The position numbers and the translations under genes are program-made. A stretch of DNA of 64,000 bases. Source: Stenogyne calaminthoides. Taxonomy: Eukaryota; Streptophyta; Magnoliopsida; Lamiales; Lamiaceae. Below the pieces are notes generated by a model. That model was not told the origin of the DNA. It saw nothing but the letters and a program-made list of their open reading frames with translations, and ran no database searches. Shown here in pieces: positions 47,736-59,409 of this stretch. Where the stretch lies: positions 29,634,052 through 29,698,051 of the forward strand of contig JBBCBC010000029.1 of assembly GCA_037126765.1 (NCBI GenBank). Reading direction: 5' to 3'. The first letter of the stretch is position 1. Every line of letters begins with the position of its first letter.

Positions 47736-48850
47736 TTTCAATTTTAGTCAAGTAAACTTTTTACTTTTTAATTTGACAAAGTCTTGTATCCACTATCCAC
47801 CTGATAAAATCGTTCAATTCAAGTGCATTTTTTAAAATATGTAAGTTATTTTTATTGAAACATGCAAGTGCTTTGGTAAATAAATTTGATCTTTCAATAA
47901 AACAAATTATATATTTCAATTAAAAAAAATTACACGTTTCAGCAGAACACTTGAGTTACATGATGTACCACAAAAGATTTACTATTTCAAAATTTGTTTG
48001 TTTTGTGTCAATTTCAATCTTTTTTGCCTTAAAATTCAATGTTTCTCAAATCAATTTAGCCTCCGGCCAAATTGAATATCGATTTTCTTCAACGGAACCA
48101 AAAAATGGATTGAGAAATTGAAGATAGCTAGCAATATAACCGGTTGTACGAAACAAAAAAGCTTGATATATGATACTCCCTCCGTCCCAATTATAATTAT
48201 ATTTTTACAGTTCATAAGGATTTAGTTGAATAGTGATAAAGTGATAAAGTGGTGGGGTAGGAAGAGTTGTTTATTAGTATTTTATATGATAAAGTGATGA
48301 GTAATTGGGAGAGTAGAAAGTGTTGTTTATTAATATTTTTGTGATAAAGTAATAAAGTGTGTAAGTAATTTTACCATTATGATTGAGATAAAAATATGGG
48401 GTACTCTACCATTATAATTGAGACGGATGTAGTACAATTTTCGTCAAGCCGAGTCGAAAATTGACCAAGAAGTACATATAACGAATTAATAGTGAGTCGT
48501 TAACCAATCATAAAATTCATGGAGATGTGATAATCAAATTGAGAAATTAAAAATAGAAATATAACGGTTTATACGAGATGAAGAGTTAATTTTGTATGGG
48601 ACACAAACTTGGACCCATTGAAAAATAAATTTTCCATCAACCCTAATTATAGCAAGAGTTCGCTCTTTAAAGATTTCAGATTTCAACATCAAATATAAAA
48701 AATAGTATTCCAATATTAGACACAAAAGAGAAGAAAATTAACCACTAACAAATTCAAATCAAACTGGAGCGTCCTTGAAAGTTAACAAGATAAAAAGAAC
48801 ATTAATTCCCCTTAAAAATATCCAATCTATATATCATCCAATAACCAAAA
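47736..48850. other. AT-rich spacer downstream of the RING gene
   Basis: Holds a copy of the dispersed CTTTCAATAAAACAAAT-type repeat (47830-47950) and the Stowaway MITE at 48176-48432; the last 100 bp should be the RING gene 3' UTR. Confidence 0.5.
48176..48432. mobile_element. Stowaway MITE, 257 bp
   Basis: CTCCCTCCGTCCCAATTATA on the left; in complement CTACATCCGTCTCAATTATA on the right; TA on both sides (48174-48175, 48433-48434). Confidence 0.82.
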
Positions 48851-49351
48851 CTACAAGTGAAAGATTAATCCAGTACAACTCCTAAAATCCATTAATGCAT
48901 TAAAAAAAACAAGAGCCAACTCTTTCTCAAAAAAATCATCATATTCATCAAACTGCATTTTCTGATACTCCTTCACAACCACCTCCGGCACCTCCGCGCT
49001 CCGGCATAAAGGACACGTGGCATTATTATACCCTTTAAGTTTGAGCCATTTCTCCAAGCAATTTCCATGAAATACATGCTTGCAAACATCTAATTCAACG
49101 CCCTTTTGATCTTCAATATCCGACAAACATACGCTGCATTCATGATCTAAATCGGGCCTCATTTTCTTGGTGTAACGAAATTTGGAGATTTTCTTGTTGA
49201 TCATGGACGTGTATTTGTAGGTGATAGTGACGATTTTATAGTATTTACAGAAAATCAAACCTGATAACATGATTATCTTGATCAATTCTGGGAGGACTAA
49301 TAAAACGAATTTGTGAGGGTAACTCATGAAAAGTTTGGCAAGAGCTCCCAT
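48851..49351 (-). CDS. Small RING-H2 E3 ubiquitin ligase, single membrane anchor
   Basis: 166 codons, no intron. N-terminal hydrophobic segment (about residues 13-35) followed by a basic stretch, then a RING-H2 finger with ligands C72, C75, C90, H92, H95, C98, C113 and C116, spacing C-x2-C-x14-C-x-H-x2-H-x2-C-x14-C-x2-C, as in the RHA/XERICO-like group. Such proteins pair with E2 enzymes to ubiquitinate targets at a membrane; the substrate is unknown here. W101 and P114 next to the ligands, important for E2 contact in this class, are present. The ATG at 49351 is the first in the frame, with a TATATATATAAAGG motif about 60-70 bp upstream (near 49411-49424). The copia remnant begins only 134 bp upstream in the opposite direction, so any distal promoter is displaced. 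Confidence 0.9.
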   Translation of the reverse strand: MGALAKLFMSYPHKFVLLVLPELIKIIMLSGLIFCKYYKIVTITYKYTSMINKKISKFRYTKKMRPDLDHECSVCLSDIEDQKGVELDVCKHVFHGNCLEKWLKLKGYNNATCPLCRSAEVPEVVVKEYQKMQFDEYDDFFEKELALVFFNALMDFRSCTGLIFHL

Positions 49352-49410
49352 TTTTTCAATCTATGGTTTGAACATAAGTATATAACTCTTATAAATTAAC
49401 TAGCACACCT

Positions 49411-49424
49411 TTATATATATATTA
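49411..49424 (-). promoter_or_regulatory. TATA-like box of the RING-H2 gene
   Basis: TATATATATAAAGG on the minus strand upstream of ATG 49351; just beyond it is a 22-bp tandem duplication (ATATTAAGGATAATTGATAT twice, about 49421-49464). Confidence 0.45.
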
Positions 49425-49484
49425 AGGATAATTGATATGTATATTAAGGATAATTGATATGTAATTACCTTCGCATCATCTCCG

Positions 49485-50111
49485 ATGGCTGCCACTGATT
49501 CTCTACCTGTTACGGCCATGATCAACATGGTCTCCGGCATCAAACTCAACGCCACGAATTACTTGCCTTGGCGTCGTCAAATTGAGCACATGGCTGAGTG
49601 CTTTGATCTCATGGGATTTCTAGATGGCTCTCGAGCGGCTCCTTCTCCGACCATCGTTGCTGCAGACGGCACTTCTTCGCCTAATCCCGCGTACTCGGCT
49701 TGGAAATCAACAAATCGGAAATTGCTTAGTGTCGTGTACACCTCCCTCTCGGTCGATGCAGCGTCTGAGGTGCTTGATTCTACAACCTCGCGACATACGT
49801 GGGTCACGCTAGAGGGGGTGTACTCCTCGGCGTCATGCCAACATCAACTCCGAGAGGAACTCCTCTCCCTTCGTCGTGGTGATTCCTCGGTTGAGGACTA
49901 TGGTAAGAAATTTAAGTTATTATGTGATCAGTTGCATGCTATTGGTTGTCCTGTTATTGAATCAGATAAGAGTCATTGGTTTTTTATGTGGATTGGGTAT
50001 CCAATTTGCAAGCTTTATGGATACCGAATGGCATTCACTCCTATTCCGGTGTTTCGTGATTTGTTGAGCCAAACCAAACAAAGATATGAGTCCATGCTTC
50101 GTCTTTATTGA
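49485..50111 (+). pseudogene. copia gag
   Basis: 208-codon frame with the copia Gag fold landmarks NYLPWRRQIEHM, AYSAWKSTNRKLLSVVYTSL and LREELLSLRRGDSSVEDY; it frameshifts before the zinc knuckle, which is in another frame at 50320-50400. Confidence 0.85.
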
Positions 50112-50583
50112 AAATTCCCCTCAGTCGCATTCACGGCCGATCGTTCCTCGGGCCGTGGTCGGGCCGCTTCATCTTCATCGGGTGGCAACTCCCGCGACGA
50201 CAGCCGAGGTTCACCGATTTGGGCAAAGAATCGCGTGACTCGCAATCGTGGAAACTTTTTTTGGCAACCGTGGACAAAGACGGTAACTCGGCTTCACCAA
50301 TAGGTTTTCTGGTTCTACGAATTGGGGGCGTCGAATCCCTCGTTGTCAGATATGTCGTGGGAAGCACTATGCGGATAAGTGTCCTCAATTTCTCAATGCT
50401 CGTCAACCTGTCTCTTCAGCACACTTAGCCCAGGCATTCACATCCTCATGCAATTTGTCAGACTCTGCTCCTGATTGGTATCTTGATTCGGGTGCCTCTG
50501 CTCACATGACAAATCGAGACTTGCATTGACACTTACGAGCCTTATTCGGTAATGGGTCAGTCATTGTTGGTAATGGTAATGCT

Positions 50584-51771
50584 TTGAATATTTCTCATAT
50601 TGGTTCTAGTAAATTATCTGCAGATGTGCAATTGCTGGATGTTTTAGTGGTTCCTCATATCACTAAATATTTGTTAGCTATCAGTAAACTAACATCCGAT
50701 TTTCCGGTTGATGTGATCTTCTCTGATAAGTTCTTTGCCATTCAGAACCGAGTGACAAAGCAAATCCTGGCACAGGGAAAGTGTGATAAAGGCTTATATT
50801 TGCTTGATCGAGGAATTCCGGCTTTGGTTGTTGCTGTCCGGAATAAAGAATTGAAGGCTAGTTTCAGTTTGTGGCATTTACGCCTGGGGCATGTCCCACA
50901 TTCTATTATTTCTTTATTGAACAAACTTGGTCATTTATCTGTTACATCTGTTTTACCGAATCCGAGTGTCTGCTCCTCTTGTCAATTGGCTAAGAGCAAG
51001 AGATTATCCTTTCAGTTGAATGAGAAACGTGCTGATTGTGTTTTGGATTTAATTCATTGTGATCTATGGGGTCCTGCACCCGTTTCTACTGCTGATGGTT
51101 TCCGCTATTATGTTGCATTTATTGATGATTATTCTCGATTTTGCTGGATTTATCCATTGCGTGCTAAGTCTGAATTCTACGATATTTTGGTTCAGTTTCA
51201 TACCTTTGTCTGCAATCAATTTGATCGTAAAATCAAGGTTTTTCAAAGTGATGGGGGAACTGAGTTTGTTAATGCTAAAGTCCGGAATTTTATGAATTTT
51301 AATGGCATACTTCATCGTTTGTCTTGCCCTTACACTCCGCAACAGAATGGCCGCGCTGAGCGTAAGCATCGTCACATTTTTGAAACTGGTATGTCCATGC
51401 TATTTCATGCCCATGCACCTGCTTCTCTCTGGTTTGAGGCATTTGCAACAGCTGTTTTTGTGATCAATCGGCTTCCTACCCCCGTTTTGCAAAATTCATC
51501 ACCTTTTGAGTTGGTATTCGGTTATGCTCCTAATTATGCAAACTTCAAGCCTTTTGGGTGTCGGGTATTTTCATACCTTCGGGATTATGCTGATAACAAA
51601 CTGGAGCCTCGTAGTCGTCCGTGTATTTTTCTGGATTATAATAGCATTTACAAGGGATTTGATGTTTTGATCCCGTCTCTTCTCGGACCTTCATTTCTCG
51701 CCATGCTCAATTTGATGAGCTTTCTTTTCATTTTTCTCGAGAGCCGTCTGCCACTCCGGTCTCAAAATTAG
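50584..51771 (+). pseudogene. copia integrase region
   Basis: Longest open part of the element (395 codons). It includes the gag-pre-integrase zinc-binding region and the integrase catalytic D-D-E; the frame runs out of homology near 51680 after LDYNSIYKGFD. Confidence 0.88.
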
Positions 51772-52179
51772 ACATTACTACCTTCTTGGATGCCTCGGGT
51801 TGCAACCCATCCTTCCGCTTTCGGCTTCCCGGCCTTTTCTTTGCTGCGCGCGACCTCCGCCCGATAATGCCGCTTCGCCCACATCCTTGATCCCGTCCGA
51901 CATGGGCGATCGATTCGGCCCGCGACGGTCATGCCCCTCATATCGATCAGCCGCATCCGATCCTTCCCTGATCCGGTCACCTCATCAACGGGCGATCCGC
52001 TCGATCCTGACTGCACCCGCCCGCATCATCCTCCTCCGCCGGGTTCCCGCCACGCACGATGGTCACACGGGCTCCGGCGGGCCTTTTCAAGCCCTACCCT
52101 CTTGACTTAAACTTCCATTTGCGCCTTTATCCGCCTCGTTTCCCACCAATCGAGCCTCGTGGATTTAAGTCCGCAGCCC

Positions 52180-52681
52180 CTGGCGTCCGAAAGTGGCTTG
52201 CTACTATGCAAGAGGAAATTGATGCCCTCCGTTCTAATCACATATGGGATTTGGTACCCCGCCCTCCGGGTACGAGTATTGTGGGCTCGAAATGGGTTTT
52301 TCATCTGAAGTTTCATCTTGATATGGCTCGATTGAACGTCCACAAGGCCCGTCTTGTTGCTTTCGTGGCTTCACATAAATTCCGGAACCGATTTTCATCA
52401 CACGTTTAGTCCAGTTGTCAAAGCTGCAACCGTTCGCATTATCCTGGCTTTATCTGTTCATCATAGTTGGCCTCTTCATCAGCTTGATGTCAAGAATACT
52501 TTCCTTAATGGCGTTCTTGACAAACCAATGTTCATGGCTCAACCCCCGGGGTTTATTGATCCTCGTTTCCCGGATCATGTGTGTCGACTCAAGAAAGCTC
52601 TTTATGGTCTTCGCCAGCTCCCCTAGCTTTTCGGAGGTTTAGCTTCGATCTCACCAACCTTGGCTTTCTACAGAGTCGTTG
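52180..52681 (+). pseudogene. copia reverse transcriptase, N-terminal half
   Basis: WLATMQEEIDALRSNHIWDL and WVFHLKFH in one frame, then HTFSPVVKAATVRIILALS, LDVKNTFLNG and KKALYGLRQLP in the next; cut by the solo LTR at 52682. Confidence 0.85.
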
Positions 52682-54483
52682 TGGATTATACTGAAAAGTA
52701 TGCTTTTTACTTTGTATAATCAAAAAACCCAATTTCCGGACTTATTTATTTGAAATAAATTGTTTATCACTGATGCTTTAAATATGATTGAATGTTATAT
52801 ATATTTCTCCTGTTCAATAATTAAATGCGTGTTACATTGTAGTTAATTTAGTGATACCCGATCACGGTAGATTAAATTAATCCTCAGAACTATAAGCACG
52901 CCATTCACGATTTACCTAGATGGAAATGAACAACGATCGCGAAAGGTTGAGGTGTAAGGCTCGAAATTGGTTTGTCTTGACCAAGAGATTACACTAGTGC
53001 ATGGTGATCTTGGAATAGGACCTCGATTAAATTCTTGAGCGAACAAGGAAGAATTAGACCTCGGTGATCGTTGTTTCTTAACCTTCGTCCTTAAATAGGA
53101 TCACGTGGGATCGAATTATTGCTTTGACTTATCATGGGTAGCGAATCGTAGAGAGATTCAATACTTTTTATCTTGGGCAATATTATTGGTCACACGATTG
53201 CTAAGATTTAATCTGAATCGTGTAAAGCACGCAACTTGATTTGCCCCTTGGGAGGTTCATAATTTTATCATACCAAATCTTGCATGGAATTTGTTTCAGG
53301 ATGGATAATAATGTTGAACCGTTCTCTTCAAGGACAAAAGATATTAATTAATGAAAAGCTATTTGAAATTAATTAATGGGCTAGATAATCTTAAACCGCG
53401 GAAATAATGACCGGAGAGCCATATTGACCGTAATATGGGTTAAGATGGATAGTCTGAATATTAATTATGTAGTGGGATTAATTAATATTTATGGGCTTGA
53501 ATTATATTGTGGCTCAATATTAGATATTCAAGATCCATTAGAAGGTCCAATCTTAATTCTCCTAAAGGCCCCTCGAGTAGCCCAAACATATAGTCCAATA
53601 ACCTAAAAAGGTGATTAAAATAAAATAAATATTGTTGCTTATATTTCCTCATTAAATTAAAAATTATGAATAAAAAGAGGGAGAAAGATTTTCTTTGAAT
53701 TTTGTTATGGAATGAAGATATGTATTCTTGGAATACAAGATTATCTCATTAAATTCAAGAAATCTCCCACTTGTTATTCATGGTGAGATTTTCAAATTTT
53801 TGAATATTATGGGCAAAACGATTTTCTTGATTTTCTTGAAAAGATATTATGGAAGATATGTATTTCTTGAAATACAAGAATATCTCATAATTCAAGAAGA
53901 TCCAAATCTTGGATTCTTGCTTAAGTAATTTTCAAAAATTATGTCCATATATGATGAGGTGGGATTTTTGTGGAATATTTTAATTATGGGAAAGAGAATA
54001 TATGGGATATATTCAAGATTTTTGGTGACCAAGAAAAGTCTTATCCCACATTGAAAAACCACCAAAATTTCGTGCCCCTCCTCTCCTATAAATAGGGGAT
54101 GATTAGTTCATTCCCAAGATCAATTCCATGTCTTTGAAATATTAGCAAATCCACAAAAAGTGGTGCAACAAAGTTTATTTTTTCTTTTTGTTAATTGTTC
54201 ATGAGTATCCTTCCAACGGATTGTCGAGCAAGGGCTAAGGGAATACTTGGGAAGTCCTTTTGGTTAGTCCGTCCGACCGAAGACACCGCCATCCCGAGAA
54301 TGCGTTCACGTAAACCCGTAGATTCCGCGTCGTGGGTTTTACGTGGCTTTTTATATGCATGATATGTTGTTGCAATTATTATTTGAATTAATATAGGATT
54401 AATTCATGCTAGTAATAATTAATGAATTAAATTTGTATTTAAATATTCACCCCAATAGATCCCATGCGAATCATTCCCCAACA
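52682..54483 (+). mobile_element. Solo LTR (1.8 kb) inserted in the copia RT
   Basis: Starts TGGATTATACTG and ends CCCCAACA (TG...CA). RT coding homology stops just before it (LQSRC) and resumes just after it, showing insertion. Flanks CGTTG (52677-52681) and GTTTG (54484-54488) are a likely but imperfect 5-bp target duplication. TATAAATA at 54087-54094 within CTCCTATAAATAGGGG marks the promoter and plus orientation. No coding region or second LTR; hence formed by LTR-LTR recombination. Superfamily not assigned. Confidence 0.78.
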
Positions 54484-55488
54484 GTTTGTGATTCTTCAAT
54501 TGTTTCATTTTCATCGAGGCACTTCATTATTTATTTGTTTGCCTATGTCGATGATATCATTATTCTGAGGAATATTACCGTTCGTTGTTGCAATTTTTAT
54601 ATCTCATACACACCGTGAGTTTGCCATCAAGGATCTTGGGCGTCTGAATTATTTCCTCGGTCTTGAGGTTTCTTATACATCTGCTGGCTTGTTTGTAGGT
54701 CAAGCTAAATATGCCCATGATATCCTTGAACGAGTATGTTGTTGGACTCCAAGCATCTCCACTCCATTGGGCATTGGGGAGTCTCTTGTCGATCTGCATT
54801 GATCTCACGCATCTCTTGTCTGGGATCACTTGTTGAAAGATTCGATGTCGACCATCACGCCCCGATCTCTATCTGTTGTCGGTTCCTTCACTCTCCGACT
54901 GACGCTCATTTTCTAGCGGTAAAACGTATTCTTCGTTATGTCAAGGGTACGCTTCACTATGGTCTCTCCTTCGTCAAGAGGCCAGATACTTCTGTTTTGG
55001 GTTATTCCGATGCTGACTGGGCCCATTTCACCGAGACGCGTCGTTCCACCTATGGTTACTCTATTTTTATTGGGGGAAATCTTGTTTCATGGTCTCGCTA
55101 AGAAACAACCAATGGTTGCCCGATCAAGCCGTGTGAATCTGAAAGTACTGCATTAGCGAATCAAAACACAATTGGTTTGGGTCACTAATCTTCTCCGTGA
55201 GCTCCGTTCGACCATAACTTCTCGTCCGACTCTTTTGTGTGACAATAAGAGTGCTCTATTCTTGAGCCAGAATCCTGTTGCCCATAAGCGTGCCAAGCAT
55301 ATTGATTTGGACTATCACTTTGTTCGTGAGCTCGCCTCTCTTACGGGAAGTTATCTACTAGCTTTGTTCCTTCACATCTTCGGATAGCGGATATCTTCAC
55401 GAAGAGCCTCCCCTCGTCCCAAGCATTTGAGTTTCTTCGTTCCAAGCTCTGTGTGTGCCTTCACCCCACGCAGAGCTTGACGGGGGGT
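54484..55488 (+). pseudogene. copia RT C-terminal part and RNase H
   Basis: YVDDIIIL, AIKDLGRLNYFLGLEV and VGQAKYAHDILER belong to RT; then AVKRILRYVKGTLHYGL, GYSDADWA, CDNKSALFLSQNPVAHKRAKHID belong to RNase H. Frames change several times. Confidence 0.85.
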
Positions 55489-55640
55489 ATTAGAGATAAA
55501 GAATAAAAATTATTCTTTTAACCATGTATTTATATATTTTATATTCTTTCCATGTAAATCTCCCGTGTATCTTGGGAAAGTTGTTGTATTCCTGTAATCG
55601 TTCTATTAATAATAGATTTCTCCTATCACCAATTCAACGG
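55489..55640 (+). repeat. 3' LTR of the copia element (right end approximate)
   Basis: Begins TATTAGAGATAAAG directly after the polypurine tract (a TG-to-TA change is likely), with ATTTATATATTTTATATTC as TATA region and a short R/U5. The right end is my estimate. Confidence 0.55.
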
Positions 55641-55823
55641 TGATTTTTAAATCTTCTCACAAAATTGTTGATCCAAATTACGCGCTGTTGCAGAATTCAA
55701 TGAATGTCCTCTGTGTATATTCATTAGGTAAATATTATTTTTGTTAGGTGTATGCTATTAATGTTAGTTGTGCATGCAAGTGTCACTCTCGATCGAGTTC
55801 GGATTTAGGGGTACTGTTGGGAT

Positions 55824-56444
55824 TAGGAGTATAAGTGAGGAAAGTCGGATCGCGAGCTACTCATGCTCGACTCGTAAAAAGATCGAAATCAACTCGAGCA
55901 TAATCGAGTTCGAGCTACTCGAGTAGCTATCGATTTTGAGTTTGAGCTAATAAATACTCAGCCCGAGAGTCTCGCGAGCCTAATCGAGCTTGCACAGTAA
56001 TTACTATTATGTCATTAATTTTATTATATACGATCCATCCCAAGAGGACTGCAACACTGAAAACGGCACGCAAACCAAGTAAAGTGAGTTTTAGTGGGTT
56101 TGAGTGAAATAAAATAAGGGTGTTGTGAGTGTATTAATATTATGTTTGTTTTCATTTTGGAAGTGTTGCAGTAATGTTGAGACGTCCAAATAAAGCAAGT
56201 GTTGCAGTAATCATGGGACGGAGGGAGTATATATTTTTATTTTAATAATATATTTTATATTTAATTTTAAAAAATTATAAAGATAGTCGAGCCCGAGTTC
56301 GAGTACATCGAGTTTCTTCTCGAGCCAAGCTCGAGCTTAAAAAATTGAGCTCGACCGAGTTCAATTCGAATTTCGAGATTCAAGTATTCTAATCTAGTGG
56401 AGTTCGAGCTCAATTCTACTCGACTCGGCTCATTTACACCCCTA
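55824..56444. mobile_element. hAT-type MITE, 621 bp, with 8-bp target duplication
   Basis: Ends TAGGAGTATAAGTGAG and, in complement, TAGGGGTGTAAATGAG; target GTTGGGAT repeated exactly at 55816-55823 and 56445-56452. Subterminal regions are full of CGAGCTCGA/CTCGAGT words. It contains the Stowaway at 56031-56227. Confidence 0.9.
56031..56227. mobile_element. Stowaway MITE, 197 bp, nested in the hAT MITE
   Basis: Left CGATCCATCCCAAGAGGACT, right in complement CTCCCTCCGTCCCATGATTA; both followed by TGCAACACT; TA at 56029-56030 and 56228-56229. Confidence 0.82.
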
Positions 56445-57240
56445 GTTGGGATGGTCAATTAGTTATTCTCTTTGAATTTTTAAATAAATATTTAATATGT
56501 AATTATATTTAAATTATTGTTATATAAAATATGTGGCCAAATAATATTCTAAACATTTATTGCCATCAACTTTGCAGATCAGATATGGGATCGGTTCTGT
56601 AGTGACCGCCTCCAGAGTCAAACGCGGATTATGCACGGACGGTCAAAAAGGGGTGTGGGTTTCTCCATCGCCATGTAATAAAATAGAAATATTGAAAGAT
56701 TCTTTTTCCCTAGAGCATGTAATAAGATTAATTTCAAAATATTTATAAATTTAAAGAATTAAAATTAAAAAGTTAAAATCTATACAAATCTCATAACAAA
56801 ATGTTGGGCCAAAAGTTGGACCAATTTTTTTTTATAATTTTCTAATAAAATTTTAAACATTTTAATAAATTTGATGTAGCTCAAATTGTATAAGGTACAA
56901 TTTCTCATATCTACAACACATATATATTAATTATTTTTTTAATATTTTATAAATTATTAATATTTTTTTGAATTTTTGAACTACATCTATTTATACATAT
57001 ATAATAACAAAATATTACACCAAAAAAAAAAAAAATTCAACAAAAAAATTATTACAAAAATTTGAACTAAATTTATTTATACATATATAATAACAAAATA
57101 TTATACCAAAAAAGAAAAAAAAAAGAAAATATTATTATAAATTTATCATAAAATTTTGAAAGTGGCACATTAATGATTAATAATATAAAATGCTATATTT
57201 TGTAGTTGAAATACATATATTTTTTTAAAAAAATCAGTTA

Positions 57241-57535
57241 CTCCTTCCATCTTTTTTTTAGATTGCTCACTCGATTTTGACACGGGTTTTGATGAGGAAA
57301 TTCTTTATTAATATTTGAAGGTAATAAAATAGTTTTTTGATAAGGGTATTTTATCAATTTTAATGAATAAGATAAAAAATAAGTTAATTTTCTATGTAAT
57401 TATTAGTGGCATGTGATGTAATTTAGTGATGTTTGTAAGGGGTAGCATGAACTATATAGTTACTTTATTGCTATTTTGAGTATGTGATAAAAGATGGACT
57501 GTTTGGATTTTGAGCAATCTAAAAAAGACAAGAAG
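57241..57535. mobile_element. Stowaway MITE, 295 bp
   Basis: CTCCTTCCATCTTTTTTTTA on the left and in complement CTTCTTGTCTTTTTTAGATT on the right, both leading into AGATTGCTCA; TA at 57239-57240 and 57536-57537. Confidence 0.8.
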
Positions 57536-59409
57536 TATTGTATATATGAAAATGTATAATTTATATACTTATTTGTACGATAATATTACATGATATTTGA
57601 TTTAAATTGATTATTCCAATTACCCTAAATTAGTTGCATGATCTATTGGCATTAGACTTAAATTATTAGTTGAATAATTTTTAATTAAACTATTAGTTAA
57701 CGTTATTAATTGAACTGTAAAATGACACTAAGTTAGTTGTGGTAAAGCTCGATTTGTTTACTTATTTGTATGATTCTTTTATAGGATATAACTTTTTAAA
57801 TTGATTAGTTCAATCAGGACGGATCCAGAAAACTTTCATGACGGGGGCACAAAAATAAATAATATAACAAGTAGATTTTTGTTGAACTCGGGTTCACGTG
57901 AATTCTATTTTTTTAGTGTCACGAATTATGCATATACAGTTATACATTATTACTATTTTAAAAATATTTAATTTTTTAAATAGTGATGGTGTATATACAA
58001 AACAAATTTACAAAAAAATTTAGATGAAATATTTGCATGATTAACTAATTACAACACTTTTAAAAACTCATTTAAGTCATTATATACATATAATATAAGT
58101 ATTACTCCTTATAATTATAATATATATAACAAATACTTAAAAAAAAATATGGGGCACGTGATCCCAACATAGGACATATAAGTCCATCATTGAGTTCAAT
58201 TACTATGAATTAGTTGCATGTACAATTGACATTAGACATTGAATTGTAAAATGATACTGGGTTGGTTGTGATGAAGCTCGGTAACCATATTTTTAAAAGA
58301 AAACACTTATCGTGACTAACTTAGGAAAAAGAGTGATGATTTCGGGAATGACACTGTCATCATCAGATAGTAGGTTCTCTTTAACATTTCAGAAAGATAA
58401 TTTTGACTAATGATATCTTATGGTGTGATCATTAATAAGAATTATAGACAATTAATAAAAAATTTGGACTTTCTTAAGGAGATTAATTTCAATCATGGGT
58501 AGTTATATGTTATCATGTTTAGAGTAACTAAAGGGGAATTTGAAAATTTTGACATTCAATGGGAATTGGAAAAACGATAATAGGTGACAATCAAAGTGGT
58601 TTAGAAGGAAATAATTTAAAATTATATGAAAAAAATACATTTAAAGTTGCATTATTTAACAATGTAAAATTTTTAAACAATTGGAGCGCCACCCATTTTC
58701 CATGCCTAATTGCAAAAGAAAAATATATTCATATATCGTGAGTTTCATCTAAATAAAAAAAAATTAAAAATGAAAAAGATTATTATTATTATTATTATAA
58801 ATAAAATAATTTTTTATAATTAATTTAACACAAAAATGGTTTGTGAAATGCACGGGTGATATACTAATTATGGGATTAATATTAAAATAGAGATAAGTTA
58901 TATGGCTACAAAAAAATTTAATCTCTATCAAATTTATACTATTACACTTATTAATTAATAGCACAATATACTTAACAACTGATATCATCATACTTATAAA
59001 TTGATAACATAACATTACATTTAATATATATTACACTATAAAAATAATAATATTATTTTATAAAAATAATGATATTAATTTATAAATATAATTATATCAA
59101 TTTTATAATATGAACAACTTTTACCGAAAAATTTGCGAATATTCTAATGGTAATTACATTACTAGCATTGTTCTCTAATTTTGCAATAATGGGAGCAAAA
59201 AATTATGATATAATTTTATAAAAACAAGTTCAGTGAAAATTATTTGCATTTTATTTATATTTAAAAAAATATTAATTTGATAATATTAATTATTTTTGGT
59301 AAAAAGTATTAATGGTTATATTATATAATGTAGTTAAAATTAATTATATAATAAAATTATTTTACACAAGATCGATTTAAATAAATTAATTAAAATTTAA
59401 ATAGGTTAG

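Larger units (their letters stand above)
49485..55640 (+). mobile_element. Ty1/copia retrotransposon, 5' LTR missing, decayed
   Basis: Gag-protease-integrase-RT-RNase H order, as in copia elements. Gag 49485-50111; zinc knuckle near 50360-50390 (CQICRGKHYADKC); protease DSGASAHMT at about 50485; an in-frame TGA near 50527; integrase with the GLYLLD..., WHLRLGH and CSSCQLAK zinc region and D, D, E motifs (IHCDLWGPAP, FQSDGGTEF, PQQNGRAERKHRH) to about 51660; a GC-rich linker; RT from about 52180 with frameshifts; RT YVDDI after the solo-LTR insertion (54549); RNase H GYSDADWA and DNKSALFL. A polypurine tract CGGGGGGTAT (55481) precedes a short 3' LTR. No 5' LTR or primer-binding site lies upstream, where the RING gene begins. 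Multiple stops: not autonomous. Confidence 0.9.
55641..59376. other. AT-rich intergenic region with MITEs, no gene seen
   Basis: Contains the nested hAT/Stowaway pair (55824-56444), a 75-bp-period tandem pair at about 56985-57115 (TTATACATATATAATAACAA twice), a Stowaway at 57241-57535 and a dispersed repeat at about 57880-58020. ORFs at 56560 and 58559 have no recognisable domain. Confidence 0.55.
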
